From: Punica granatum
Taxonomy: Eukaryota; Streptophyta; Magnoliopsida; Myrtales; Lythraceae
NCBI RefSeq assembly: GCF_007655135.1
Contig: NC_045128.1
Coordinates: 10,106,001 to 10,170,000, forward strand
Direction: 5' to 3'
DNA: 64,000 nucleotides
The position numbers and the translations under genes are program-made. Position 1 is the stretch's first letter; every line of letters begins with the position of its first letter. Positions 47,246 through 58,462 of this stretch are shown piece by piece. Under the pieces are notes generated by a model. It searched no databases and was not told where the DNA came from. It was given only the letters and a program-made list of their open reading frames with translations.

Positions 47246-48292
47246 TGTTGTTTAGCTTGAGTTTACATTTTTTTGCATTAAAAAAGCTCGTTTGTTCTAT
47301 TTTTCAGAGGGCAATATCTCATTTGTCAGGATTAGCTGCTCTTGGGCTCGAGTTCGTATTTTTGTCACATTGCTTTTCCTTTGCAGTAATCTCGGTGATT
47401 TGTTGTGTTTTTGTCTTTTGTAATCTTTATTTTAAACATTTTACCCTATACTCGTTTTTGTTATCAATGAGCCAAAAAAAAAAGAGGCTGGAGTTCGATT
47501 ATTTGGAACTTCCACAAAAAAAAAATTTTAAGGCTCACATGTCCCTACATTTTCACTTTTCACTTATTTGCCCTAGGAGATCTTTTTATTTTCAATATTT
47601 TTAAGAAACTTCTCCAAATTTTCTTTAACATTCTTCTTAAAACATATTATATCATACAAATATTTCCATTACTGCTTGAGCTACATGTCCCCACTTTTTC
47701 ACTTTTCATTTAATCGCCGAGGACTTCTTTTTTCCCCAATATTTTCAAGAAACTTCTCGAATTTTTCTTTACATTCTTCTTAAATCATATTATATCATAC
47801 AAATATTTTCATTACTACATTGAAAATGGTTACTTGCTTTCTGAGGATGCCTTGTGTAATGTCATGAATTTTTTATCTTTTTATTTTTAACTCAGAATGT
47901 TTCTTTATATTATTATAAAGAAAATTAAAACTGAACAGAAAAAGGAAAAAATTCTTTATTTTGCAGAAATTTTCGAGGAGATTTTCCGGATCCAATTATA
48001 CAAAATTTCGTTATTATGAAATATGTAAGAATACAAGGATATATAATTTATCGACTATTTAATTCTATTAATAAATATCCAAAGTATCTTTTGATAAGTT
48101 ACCAATTACTCAGTTAATTTTTATTTCATTAACGCTGTTATTTTGATTTATTTTCTTTCACGGGCAAAAATGTTGGCTACATCATGCTTTTTTTTTCAAA
48201 TATTATTTACTTTTAAAGTCGAAATCTAATTTTCTATATTACATTTCTACGCATTGCATTAATATTAAAAGGTGATTATATATATAAAAAAA
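47246..48292. other. Intergenic spacer with a local direct repeat
   Basis: 'cacttttca', 'cttctc', 'catattatatcatacaaat' and neighbouring phrases occur at about 47535-47670 and again at about 47690-47815, a diverged direct duplication. No gene seen. Confidence 0.5.
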
Positions 48293-48690
48293 CTTTTTTT
48301 TTTCATTCTCTCAATGGAGTGCGAGCACGGCCATAGTCGACCAAGGCACGGTCCTTACAAACTATACGGGTATTATGAACCCCCAAAAAATCAGAAAAAA
48401 AAAGAGAGTATGTCTGATACACCCGGTGGAGGTGTATCAAAACATATAACAGTCCGATCAGTATAATAGACATGGCTAGCTGGTCTAGCAAGGTAGTCAG
48501 CAACCGCATTAGTATCCCAATATGCGTTCATCATCTTGGAGTTAGTGAAGCCCCGAAGTAGATTCCTGCAATCTGAAATTATGGGCATTAGGGCAAGGTT
48601 CTCATGACATATACCGGTAACAAGATCAACGATTACCTGCGCACTCAACTCTACCTAAATCGATGGCCATTTTTAATGCCATCACGTAAA
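48293..48690 (-). mobile_element. LINE remnant with RNase H-like domain and poly-A tail
   Basis: A poly-T at 48293-48302 marks the 3' tail on the minus strand. The open frame then reads AQVIVDLVTGICHENLALM, PIISDCRNLLRGFTNSKMM and YWDTNAVADYLARPA: the RNase H-like end of a LINE, ISDCR and NxVADxLA included. The reading frame upstream is not intact. Confidence 0.75.
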
Positions 48691-49230
48691 AGTGCTTTCG
48701 TCCATTCTGCCGGGACGCTTGCTTGGGCCGACTATCCGTCCTGTTCCAGCCCATTTCTGATTTGAATGGGTATTTTTCGGTCAATTTGAATGGGTATCTA
48801 ATTTCGAGTAAATAGGCAATTTGATTCTTGATTTTCGACAGTTTTGTCAATTTGGTCTCTAACTTATTTTTTGCATCAATTCGTTCATTCGCTTTTTGAA
48901 ATTGTATCAATTGGGTTCTTGTAACATCAATTAGGTCCTTCACTTTCCCATTTTGCATTAATCCAATCCATATAGATAACATTGTACATCAAATAGGTCG
49001 CAATAACATCAAGTGGGTCCCTCTAATTCGGATTGGCGTCGTTGGATTAACGGTATCTAAATACCATTAAGTTTTGATAAACTAATTTGATGTGTCAGTT
49101 CACCAACTAATGTAACTTTTTTCTACATTCGAGTTTTTGTTACGTTAGATAGGTCCCTCAAATTAGTATATTCTTCAATTTTCTTTTTCCACTAAAAAAA
49201 AACACAAAAAGAAAGAAAGAAGAATAATAG
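48691..49230. repeat. Degenerate 'caatttggtcc'-type repeats
   Basis: Phrases such as 'gtcaatttggtctctaact', 'tcaattgggttcttgtaaca' and 'tcaattaggtccttcac' recur every 20-40 bp. This is typical low-complexity spacer in plants. The minus open frame 48626-48982 follows the repeat and is not a gene. Confidence 0.4.
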
Positions 49231-49550
49231 TGGGGGAGTTCGGGTGGGGGCACCCCTTCTGAAAAAAATGACGTCGTTTTTTAACTCAATACAACATCAT
49301 TTTGAGTAATTGCCTCAAAATGACATCATTTTCTTTTTTTCCTTTTTTTAGGGGAGCTCCAGTAGGGGCTCTTCACCTGCGAGAACCTTCTGGTGACCTC
49401 GCCTTGAGGGAGGTTGTCGACAGGGGAGTCCCACCCGAGCTTCCCGTTCCCCTAAATCTAGGGGGAGCTCGAGTGGGGCTCCCTCGCTGGCTTTACCCTC
49501 CGACGACCTCGCATGGGGGAAGATCGCCGGTGGGGGAGCCCCTACAATGT
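49231..49550 (+). other. GC-rich island
   Basis: Unlike its AT-rich flanks, this stretch is GC-rich and contains repeated units such as 'ggggagctcc', 'gtgacctcgcc' / 'acgacctcgc' and 'ggggagcccc'. The open frame 49302-49571 has no known domain. A similar style of sequence occurs at 1800-2050. Confidence 0.4.
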
Positions 49551-49787
49551 ATATCTATATACAATATATAAAAGTTGAGACGACGCATCAAAATGTGTCA
49601 TATAAGATGAAGCAGGTCTTTAATTGTGCGACCTTTCAAATCACAAAAAAAAAAGATGTGATAAGTGATGCAATAACATCATGTCATTTCTCTTTTAAAA
49701 GCCAAAAGGTAGAATTCATGCGTCATCATGAGTATATATTAATTGTTAATATATATGGTGGAGAAAATATGATGACTATGAGAAAAC

Positions 49788-50115
49788 TAAGCTTGCATTT
49801 GGTTTTTGAGTTGGATAAGTGATCATCTTAACTTGATTTTGTGTAATTATTGCAAATATTGATACATATGCTAATGTGTGAAAATATATATACGTATGTA
49901 TGCATATATGAAAGTAAATTGATGATTTATTATTAAAAAATTGATTATAAAAAGTAGTTAAGAAATTTATTATTAAAAAAATTAATTATAAAAAATAGTT
50001 AAAAAATATGAGTGATAAATTGTTATTAAATGATAAAATAATAAAGATTATATTTTGAATTTGGAGAAAAAATAGAGTTGAGTCCAGTTGAATAAAATTA
50101 TTACTATAAAAACCA
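49788..50115. repeat. AT-rich MITE-like repeat, distant family M member
   Basis: 'cttgcatttggtttttgagtt' at the left is inverted as 'aaaaaccaacaaagcc' at the right. The interior has a tandem 'gaaatttattattaaaaaa' motif. Confidence 0.45.
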
Positions 50116-50507
50116 ACAAAGCCATATATATTTGACATCTTAACTTTGCTTATTTTTCTATTTTAGTCATATTACTTTATTTTTACTCGTTTTCATATGG
50201 TATTTTCTTATTACTTTTCAGTATTCAACTCGTACGGTAATTCAATTTAATTTTATTTTTCTGATTTCGTCCGATAATCCAATTTTCTATAAGGAAAAAA
50301 AATTTCAAGTTTGAGTTGCAAAGGATAACCAAGAAAGAAACAATAAATGGGGGATCCAACATAAGCCAAGAGAAAAGAAAGAGAGAAAGGGACTTTGTGA
50401 CAGAATTATTTTATTTTTCTTTGGTTCGGTCCACATTGTTTCTTCCTTGTTTATTACTGAGAGAGTTAGAGAAGGAAGCTGTCTCCACACGAGAAGAAGA
50501 AACGGAA

Positions 50508-53067
50508 ATGGCAATCCTCTGCTCAATCTCTCCATCTTCTTCCACTTCCCACCCTCATCTCCCTTCCTCCTCTCTCTCCCGCTCCTTTTTCCGGTTGCCC
50601 CAGTCCTCCGCATCCTCTCGCTGCCGCCTACGCCGGCCAATCGCGGCCGCGCAATTATGCCCCCAGGAGACCACCCACCGCATCGACAAGTCGCTGGTTC
50701 AAATATCGGAGGCTATGACAGAGGACGAGCTGTGGGCTGCCGCCTGCCTCCGCGTCCGCAGTTTCTACGAATTCGACCCCGCCACTTTCCGCGTCCAAGT
50801 GAGCTCCGCCCCGATCCCCCTCTCCACACTGTCCTTTGCTAATTCATCAGTTCATTGAAAGAGTTGCGATATCCTCCGGTGGAAGCTGTTCTCTTCTCTC
50901 ACATAATATTTGATTCCATAATCAATGAAGTTACGACGAAAATATGAATTTCGAAACGAATTGTCTTGTATAAGTCCATTGGGGAGATCACGGTCGAATT
51001 ACAGTTTTAGTCTATGCCCTTTTTGTCAGCTAAATGCGGTGCGGCGGCTGTTTTGTACTGCAGTGTCTCGCCCAATATCACGTTTTTAGGACCCAAAATC
51101 GCGCATTGCCGGAAATTGGAAGCCAAATTTTCATTGCTTTAGATAGAGAACACTCTTTTGCCTCGGCTATAGCGAAAGACTTTTGTCAACACAAAGTGAA
51201 TGGAACACAATGAAATTGTAAATGTTGGATCAGTTCTTGTTGTTAAAAAGTGAATTTCTGTAGACCAAGATGTGAAAGAGGAAAACTTGGCCATTTCTGG
51301 ACGTTGGGCCCGGCCTTCTAATAGCATCAACAAGTTTGCAGTCCCTGACCTTCGCTAAAATCGAAAGTTCAGGGCCTAACCTTTATTATATTACTCCTTG
51401 CCCTCTTGTTATCTCGTTGGATCTCATTTGACATGCATTTCCCTTTTGTTAAGTTCTATTAGGATCATAGAAGGTACTTGGCTGAGCGTGAATTTGAAGC
51501 ACTCAAAGAGCGTGTTGCTGGGAAGAGAGAGGGTTTCAGAAGGGTGTCTTGCATAAATGCTACTCTTCCTTTGTCGCATGTTCTGAATACTTCCGATGAT
51601 TTATGTGCCTCCTGTAAGGTTAGTTTACTAATGTCCCTTTGGTCTTTTCAATATCGTGGGATGATGTAATATCATATGGACATGAGTAGATTTTCTGTAT
51701 TGGATTCCTGCTCTGTTGATCCTGAAGATTTTCGATTTTTGCTGCATGAAAACTGTGGACTTTGGGTTCATCCTTCAGTTTTATTGAAAAACATATCTTC
51801 AAATGTCCAACTTGAAGCTTACTGCTACCTTTTTCTTGGTTGACATGCTATCATATGTAAAATGGTCTCATACTTTATTACGCATTTCTCAGCTTTTGGC
51901 ATGTTCTTTGTAGTTTACAGAAAGTGGAGAGGAACGAGTAGTTGTTGGATCACTTGATCTTAACAATTGCCATCATCTTCCCGATGAAATTGCTGGAAAG
52001 AAACCCGAGGTAAGCGACGATATTTCAGTGTCTGCTGATTTCTTTCACTTTCTTTCCAGCTGGGTTCTGCTTTATTTCACTCTGCCTCATTATTTTAAGC
52101 AGCTGAATAAGCTTTTTATTTATTGCAGTTAAGTTGCTAGTCCTCTAATTTTCCCCTTTTTTCTTTTTTTCCTGGGGCAAAGGGGATTGGAGCTGATTTT
52201 GCGAGGGCATACATAAGTAATGTATGTGTTGCCAAGGAGCTGCACAGAAATGGGCTGGGTTATGCTCTCATTGCAAAATCAAAGATTGTCGCTGAAAAAT
52301 GGGGTAAGAGAACTCGACTGAAAGCTATTCATAGATGGAATGAAAAGGCAATATGATGAGATAACCATGGAGTCCCATTTGGTTCAGCAGGAGCTAAACA
52401 ATGTTTAAGGAAATTGCCATGCGAAATCTGACTATTTTATATATGGTTTCCACTATATATTATGTTTCCATTTCTTTCGTGGCAAATAAAGACGTACTTT
52501 ATTTGCGCCTGAACCGGAAACTGAAATGCCTGCATGTAAACCTTAGTGGTTGCTTTGATGAATTATGATAGGGTTTGTCTCAGCTCAAATAAGCATTTAT
52601 TATTATGAATTGGTTGGATAACTGAGGTGGTGCTTGATAAGTTAATAGATTGATAAGTTCTGGAACACAAAGTTTCATCACATTTTTATTTGAATGTTCT
52701 AACTCATTATTCCCCAGTAGTATAACTGTGCCAGAACTGACCGTTAGTGCTTCAAAGTTGATTAGAGTTTATCAGAGAAAAAAAAAAGAAAAGCAGGAAG
52801 GAACGAGGGCAGAGAAACACCTCAAGAGAGGTTTACCGTTTAACCACTGATTAAATCAGGAAATCGCTGAATGTGCTCCTTTAAACTATTGCAGGAATAA
52901 GTGATTTGTATGTCCATGTCGCCGTGAACAACATACCAGCTAAGAACTTGTACATGAAGGGCGGGTTCATCTTCGAGAGTGACGAACCTGCATGGCAAGC
53001 CAGATTTCTTGATCGCCCTCGCAGAATTCTCCTGTGGACCTCTCTGCCGGTCAAATATGAATTGTGA
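50508..53067 (+). CDS. GCN5-related N-acetyltransferase, chloroplast-type (GNAT6/GNAT7-like)
   Basis: Five exons: 50508-50798, 51463-51618, 51914-52009, 52183-52303 and 52895-53067. The junctions are GT-AG and in phase, giving 278 aa. The start is the ATG at 50508 because the Ser/Pro/Arg-rich residues 1-55 look like a plastid transit peptide. The conserved part begins EAMTEDELWAAACLRVR. The GNAT fold covers about 95-270, with the acetyl-CoA loop in SNVCVAKELHRNGLGYALI (RxxGxG at 203-208), then DLYVHVAVNNIPAKNLYMK and GGFIFESDEPAWQARFL. The protein resembles the plant plastid GNATs known to acetylate protein N-termini and lysines. Substrate specificity cannot be read from the sequence, and the paralogue number is uncertain. 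Confidence 0.93.
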
Positions 53068-54069
53068 CATCTTAGTTACTCTCTTTAGTTGTGCATTTTC
53101 CCCCGTTTTGGGTATTAGAAGAATGCTTCTCAATCTGTAATTTATCTGATCATATGGAATAGGGGTTGTATAGAAAATTGTACATGTTCATCTGTGGGTC
53201 GAAAACGATATTTGATAGCATAGATTATATGCAGACGTGATTCTTTACCGTATATGACAATTTATATAATCACCCGAGGATGTAAACTGCGCACTTCTAT
53301 GTTGATGGGTTTCTATTAGAGGAATGTCAAGTGGGTTTATACTTTGAAATTTATGCAGATAAAGATTCAGGATTCATACAGAGAAATTCGGAACTTCAAC
53401 AGGTCGATCATTTTACGCAAGAGTACAAAGATGATGAACAAAAATGATATTTGCTCTAGATTTTGCATGTGGAGGTCTTGTTCGATTCTGTCTAGTGAGA
53501 GACCGATTGGGACGATTGAAACTATTGAATAGCCTCACAGTCGAGACCAGTGTCATGTAAATACTATTTAGCCTATCCAAGAAATTTTCCTTTCTTCCTC
53601 GCAAGTGAAAATGGTAATTTGATAAGCCGAAACCCCAAAAGTTGGAAGAGAATCAACCCGAAAATATAGACCTCACCAAGCAATAAAGGATCCTAAAATT
53701 GAGAAAGAACTACCGTCATGTATTGATATGCAGCAAAAGCGTTCCACATGCTCTCTTCTACGGAGAACCTGCTCCCTATTCTCAAAACCAGGGCCTTTTC
53801 CATGCCAAAAGCCTCGTAAATTTTTTCAACATGAGAGAACAAAAACCCGAGAATTTACACCTCCATCTAGAGAAAGCAAAGAACAAAATGAAGCTTTTTA
53901 AGAACAAAATCGAGCTCCCAAAAAACTATCTTCTCTGGCTTATAATACAACCTCCCAAAAAAAAAAGCTCGCGTTTCAAACCCATCCCGTTCTGGACTTC
54001 ATATGCGTTTCGCCTTGCAGTTCATCGTTTGATCTCTACAGAAGACCAGCAAAGCTTTAGAGGAATCCA
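53068..54069. other. Spacer between two convergent genes
   Basis: It holds the 3' UTRs of the GNAT (+) and FKBP43 (-) genes. The plus open frame 53699-54163 overlaps the last FKBP43 exon antisense and shows no domain. Confidence 0.5.
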
Positions 54070-57000
54070 TTACCGCACACGAACCACTTCAATGTCATAT
54101 ATCAGCCACGATTCTGGACTCACACTCTTATCTTTGAGTTTGTCACTTCCTTCGCTGCAATGAAATGCACCACAGTATACACCAATGTGAGAGGTGGAAC
54201 CTCCAAGTTGGTAAATTGAAGTTCATGGAGAAAGAGTATGTGGCATTTCTTTACCGTAGAGATGGGGGAATGATGAGCCTTCTCTTGCCACCAGCTCGAA
54301 CACCTGAATAAATGGCAGTGAGGGATACCAAGGAAAAAAGAGAGCCAATAAAACTCTAAAATTAATCGATTTCAGCCAAAAAGGCTGAGAAAGGTATAAC
54401 TATTTCTCGGCCTTTTGGCTAAGATCAAGTAACTCTAAAATTACAAAATAGAAGTATGCTCGATCATTGAATTACCTTCAAGACCATCATCCCAACCCTC
54501 CAATACTGCTCCAGAACCTGAAAGATGTAGTGAATTCCATATCAGGCCATAGAAAACTCAAACCACTAGGGTTGCCAAGACATGAGCGAATTGCAAGAGA
54601 GTGAGATCAGAAGGATCAAACTTTTATCATACCAAGGCGGAACTTCAAGTGCTTTTTTCCGATATTTGAATCAAATATCTGCCCACTCTCCTTTATCTTG
54701 CCAACAAAATGTACAGTTATCTGAAAAGAATTAAATTAGAAATTCAAGCCAGTATTGTGCCACACATATATTTTTAGAAACCATCAACATAACCAAAGCT
54801 CTACCTTTTTACCACAAACTGCAATTTTTCCATCGGGAAATCCAGGTTCTAGCTCCTCCATGATTAATCCATTTGAAAACTTCTTAACTTGTGATGCCTG
54901 AATCTCAGTATCCCCTTTAAAACTGATCTTTCCATTGTCTTTATCAGCAGGTATCGCTACTTTGACATTAATTTCATTCTCTAGTGTTTTACTTTTCTTC
55001 CGTTTCTTCTGTTTTTTCTTCTTGTTAGATCCCTCTTCATTGATATCACCTTGAGCTTCTAACGGAACTTCCTTGATTTCTGAGTGAGCATTCTCAGATT
55101 GCTCTTTCTTCTTCCTTTTCCCTTTTTTAGTGAGTTCCCGGTCACCACTACAATCAAATTCCATGTCATCAGATAGTCAAAGAAGACACCTCTATAATTT
55201 AATGCAGATCTGGATGAACACATTTTTATATTTCATAGAGCCCCTGCTATTGTTTTGTCCTGTTACAAGTTACAACTTTGAAAATCCCTGATCTGTTACA
55301 GTAGTTCCCATTTTTCAGTTTTTGTTAAATAGAAAAAGAAAAACGAGACAATGAAAAAGCGAATTTGATTGCATCAATGCTTTCAGAAGATGTTCTCTTT
55401 GTTGAAGACAAAACGACTTGCTTTTGTTTTCTAAAACATTGATGAAAAGAACATTAAACACATTTCTTGCAAAGAAGAAATCACAATATGATATATGTAA
55501 AGATAACCCTATGCAGTTAGGATGCAAAAATTGCTAGAACTCTGAAAGGCATTTAAATATGTAAAGAAGGCAGCAGTGACAGTTTTAACCTATCACTAAC
55601 CCACCTTTCACTCATGGGAGCAGAAGGATCACCAGCTGTCAATTTTTCAGCAATATTGTGATCTTCCTTTGCCTTATATTCAATATCATCATGAGATCCC
55701 TGTGAATTATCCTCTTTATCAGCTATTTTTGAGTCATTTTGCTTCTTAGACAGAGACTTGAAGAACTCATCGACTATGTCTTCGCTATCTGATGATTGGA
55801 GTTGTTCCTTGACATCAACATTATTCTGTGGTGGTCTATCCTCTTTATCGGATTCACTCAATCTATACGTTTTCTTCAGCCTCCGCCGCTTGACGTTGCT
55901 CTTCTTAGAGCTCTCTTCATTCGACATCTCCTCATTTGGCACTAGAATTATAAAAGATTGATTGGTTATAAAATATACAATCAATTCTTTTATTCTCATA
56001 CATGTTATAATCAGTTCAAATAAATATATTTTAGCTTGCCGTTCATCTTGCAGTTATTATCGGCTTTAAAAGCTCACTATCAAAAAGAAAATAATTAAAG
56101 GAAAATGGGAATGGGAACTTACAAGGAGAAGGTGGCACTGCAGTTGGATTGTCATCATCGATGAAGCTGTCATCATACTCTTCATCATCCATAGATCTGT
56201 CTGATTCTGTTGCAGCAATATCTTCCCCGAATGATTCTCTGGTAAATATTGTAAAGGATAGAAACCTTTAAGTTGATACTCCTAGCTCAATAATCGAGCA
56301 CAATACATATAGTGTTCCCAGATTCCCAGAGAAATGAATCACATAACGGATACTAACTACGCCAACTGGAAGTCCGTTCAACATAACAGAAGCAAAGTAG
56401 GATAATTCTTGATTGATCACTTCACTATAAATCAATAACGGCAACTAAAACATCAGTTTCATGAAAATATAATTGAAAGCTTGAAGGATACGACTCCTCA
56501 TTCATATGGGAGAAACGACCATTTCCCAAGTAGTAACCGGTGATGTGGACGCTCCGGGAACCAATTACCGAAAAGACAACCTCATCAGCCTCCTCAAACT
56601 CCAAGTTGAGCTGACAAGACTCGCTCTTCTCAGGAAACAAAGAGCATAGAAACACGGGGCTCTTGTTTCCCACATTACACTGAACAACACTTTTATTTGT
56701 GCCAGAACCAATCCCCAACGTTGCCTGTCCCAAATCATGATTGGAATCAAATCAATGGACAGCTTTGGAAAGGAGGAAACCAACAAAATTGCATTACACA
56801 TCCGCATATGACTGAATAGCAGAGCAGAAATTTTCCAATCATTCTCGTGGAGAGTTGAGCTACAGACAGGATCATACAATTCATAAGGGGACAAAATTCA
56901 CCTTGTTCTGTTTGTTTTCTTTGATGGTCGGATAATGGATTAATAAGATCAAGAAAAACAAAAAACAAATGAAGAGTTGAAAAACGAAACCGGAAGCCGG

Positions 57001-57506
57001 AAGCTCAAGCTCACAAATTTCACGGTTGGTAAAGTGCAATCGTAACGATCGGATATCGTACTCTTACAGAAACTTCACATCGGGGAATGGGAAAAAAGCA
57101 AAATTTACACTACAAAGAGCATATAGAGCATCAACACATCCACCATGGCCTACCAAAAATAAAATAAAATTGTTCTTCCTTATAAATAAAAAACAGAAAA
57201 TGAAAACGGAATTTACCTGCGAGACATGAAGTCTTCCTTTGGTACCGTTTGGTGGGTGAGTGAAAGGTCTTAAGGGTTTCACTTCAACACCTACACGATC
57301 GACAACATCGTATCACCAACAAAACGATCATCCTTAAAGGCACTTTCAGATGTTCGCAAAGCTAAGATCTTTCATCACGTTTTCAAGATTTCACGAACGA
57401 AACTTAATAACAACGAAAAATTTTTGTAGGAAAAGGTGATGAATGGAGAGGAAATATCCATCAAACTTGAGAAGAACGGAGCATTCTACAGACCCCAGAA
57501 AGCCAT
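54070..57506 (-). CDS. FKBP43: Nuclear FK506-binding protein with nucleoplasmin-like domain (FKBP43 type)
   Basis: Ten exons on the minus strand: 57506-57494 (13 nt), 57290-57217, 56724-56492, 56238-56123, 55941-55605, 55147-54805, 54720-54633, 54517-54476, 54303-54255 and 54154-54070. All are in phase, giving 459 aa. It begins MAFWGVEVKP; residues 1 to about 100 form the nucleoplasmin-like domain ([30 protein letters not shown]). Acidic patches and Lys-rich stretches follow ([12 protein letters not shown], nuclear import). The FKBP domain covers about 345-459. FKBP12-type residues FDSN, Trp (GW) and the terminal [11 protein letters not shown] are kept, but the segment holding the usual YGxxG loop is replaced by [14 protein letters not shown], so isomerase activity is doubtful. 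Relatives act as histone chaperones in the nucleolus and on chromatin. FKBP53 is the nearest alternative name. A Mutator-like element starts 166 bp upstream of the ATG, and the 54303-54476 intron has a U2 snRNA-derived insertion. Confidence 0.93.
54352..54443. mobile_element. Head-to-head pair of U2 snRNA 5' ends within a 13-bp target duplication
   Basis: The 13-bp direct repeat aactctaaaatta lies at 54352-54364 and 54431-54443. Between them are 66 bp. On the plus strand, 54403-54430 is identical to the first ~30 nt of U2 snRNA (TTTCTCGGCCTTTTGGCTAA and the next eight bases), stopping just before the branch-site recognition GTAGTA. On the minus strand, 54397-54365 reads ATACCTTTCTC, then a diverged version of the same U2 start. 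The two 5' ends face each other with almost nothing between. U2 match and duplication are seen directly. A retroposition origin is inferred from the duplication and from known truncated U-snRNA pseudogenes. Confidence 0.8.
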
Positions 57507-57662
57507 TCTTGAGCCGAAGGGCGCGCAACAGTTCGTGGAAATGGAGGATTTCGGTCGCTGTCGGGAGGACGGATGAGTTGAAATCAGAGGACGCCGATTA
57601 GGGTTCCTGAAGAAACGGCGGGAAAATTTTGGGACTTTTCATTTCTTTGGTGATCATCGAAC

Positions 57663-57672
57663 ATAATATGAT
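57663..57672. repeat. Left target-site duplication of the Mutator-like element
   Basis: ataatatgat here corresponds to ataatataat at 61538-61547, a 10-bp duplication with one difference. Confidence 0.75.
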
Positions 57673-57803
57673 GGGAAAATGACACTTGATGTCCCATATA
57701 TTTGGGATTTTTTGACATCGAGTCCTAAAATATCATTTCGAAAAATCAAATTTTAAAAAGTTTGAAAAAATATCAGCGGTGGTCCTTTCCGTCAAAGCTG
57801 TTA
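57673..57803 (+). repeat. Left terminal inverted repeat of the MULE
   Basis: Matches the complement of 61406-61537 over its full length with about 20 differences and one indel. Confidence 0.85.
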
Positions 57804-58462
57804 ATGGAAGCGCCAGCAAGGCGGACGACGCATCCAACCGGCCTTTAACTGTCGACGTGGCACGAATGCCCGACTGAACCCAAGTAGATGGCCCGGATTT
57901 TGACTACCCGACTTGAATTTCTCTACCCGGCTTCAACACAAAACTCTCAAATTTCCCAAAATAGTAACCCTAATTCGTCCCTCCCCTCTCGAGATCTCAA
58001 ATTCGTAAACCCTAATTTTTCCTTCCTGAAATCTAGCTATTCCCTCTTCCCTTCCATAGCACGAACCCTAAATTACGAAATCTTTCTATTCACTTGAAAT
58101 ATTCAATTGAAACTGTTCTCCTTCCTGTCCCTTTCGATCGAAATCTTCGATTGAAACTGTCTCCTCTCCTGTCCCCTTCGATTGAAATCTTCGAGCAGTG
58201 TGTGATTGAATCCGCAATGGAGCTCTTCGATTGAATCATATTTCCTGAACCTAATACCCTCTTGAATCCCCTCAACCCTACCACAAACCATTTTGTCCCC
58301 TTCGATCGAGCTTCGTACTCCATCTCTTACTGCAATCCCATCCTGAAAGCCCCTGCCCCACGTGAAATCCCTAAAATCGAAACCCTAATCCTTAAGAAAT
58401 TCTATGCCGCGAGCGAAATCCCCTGCTTCGAAACCCTAATCCCTTCTTGCTTCATAGTTGTC

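Noticed and set aside
47245..47604. 119-codon plus-strand open frame rich in Phe/Leu
   Set aside because: T-rich low-complexity sequence with poly-A runs, no domain, and part of a local direct repeat.
50305..50640. 111-codon minus-strand open frame
   Set aside because: Antisense to the transit-peptide exon of the GNAT gene; Arg/Gly-rich composition mirrors the Ser/Pro-rich sense strand.
53699..54163. 154-codon plus-strand open frame
   Set aside because: Overlaps the last exon and 3' UTR of FKBP43 in antisense and contains no domain.
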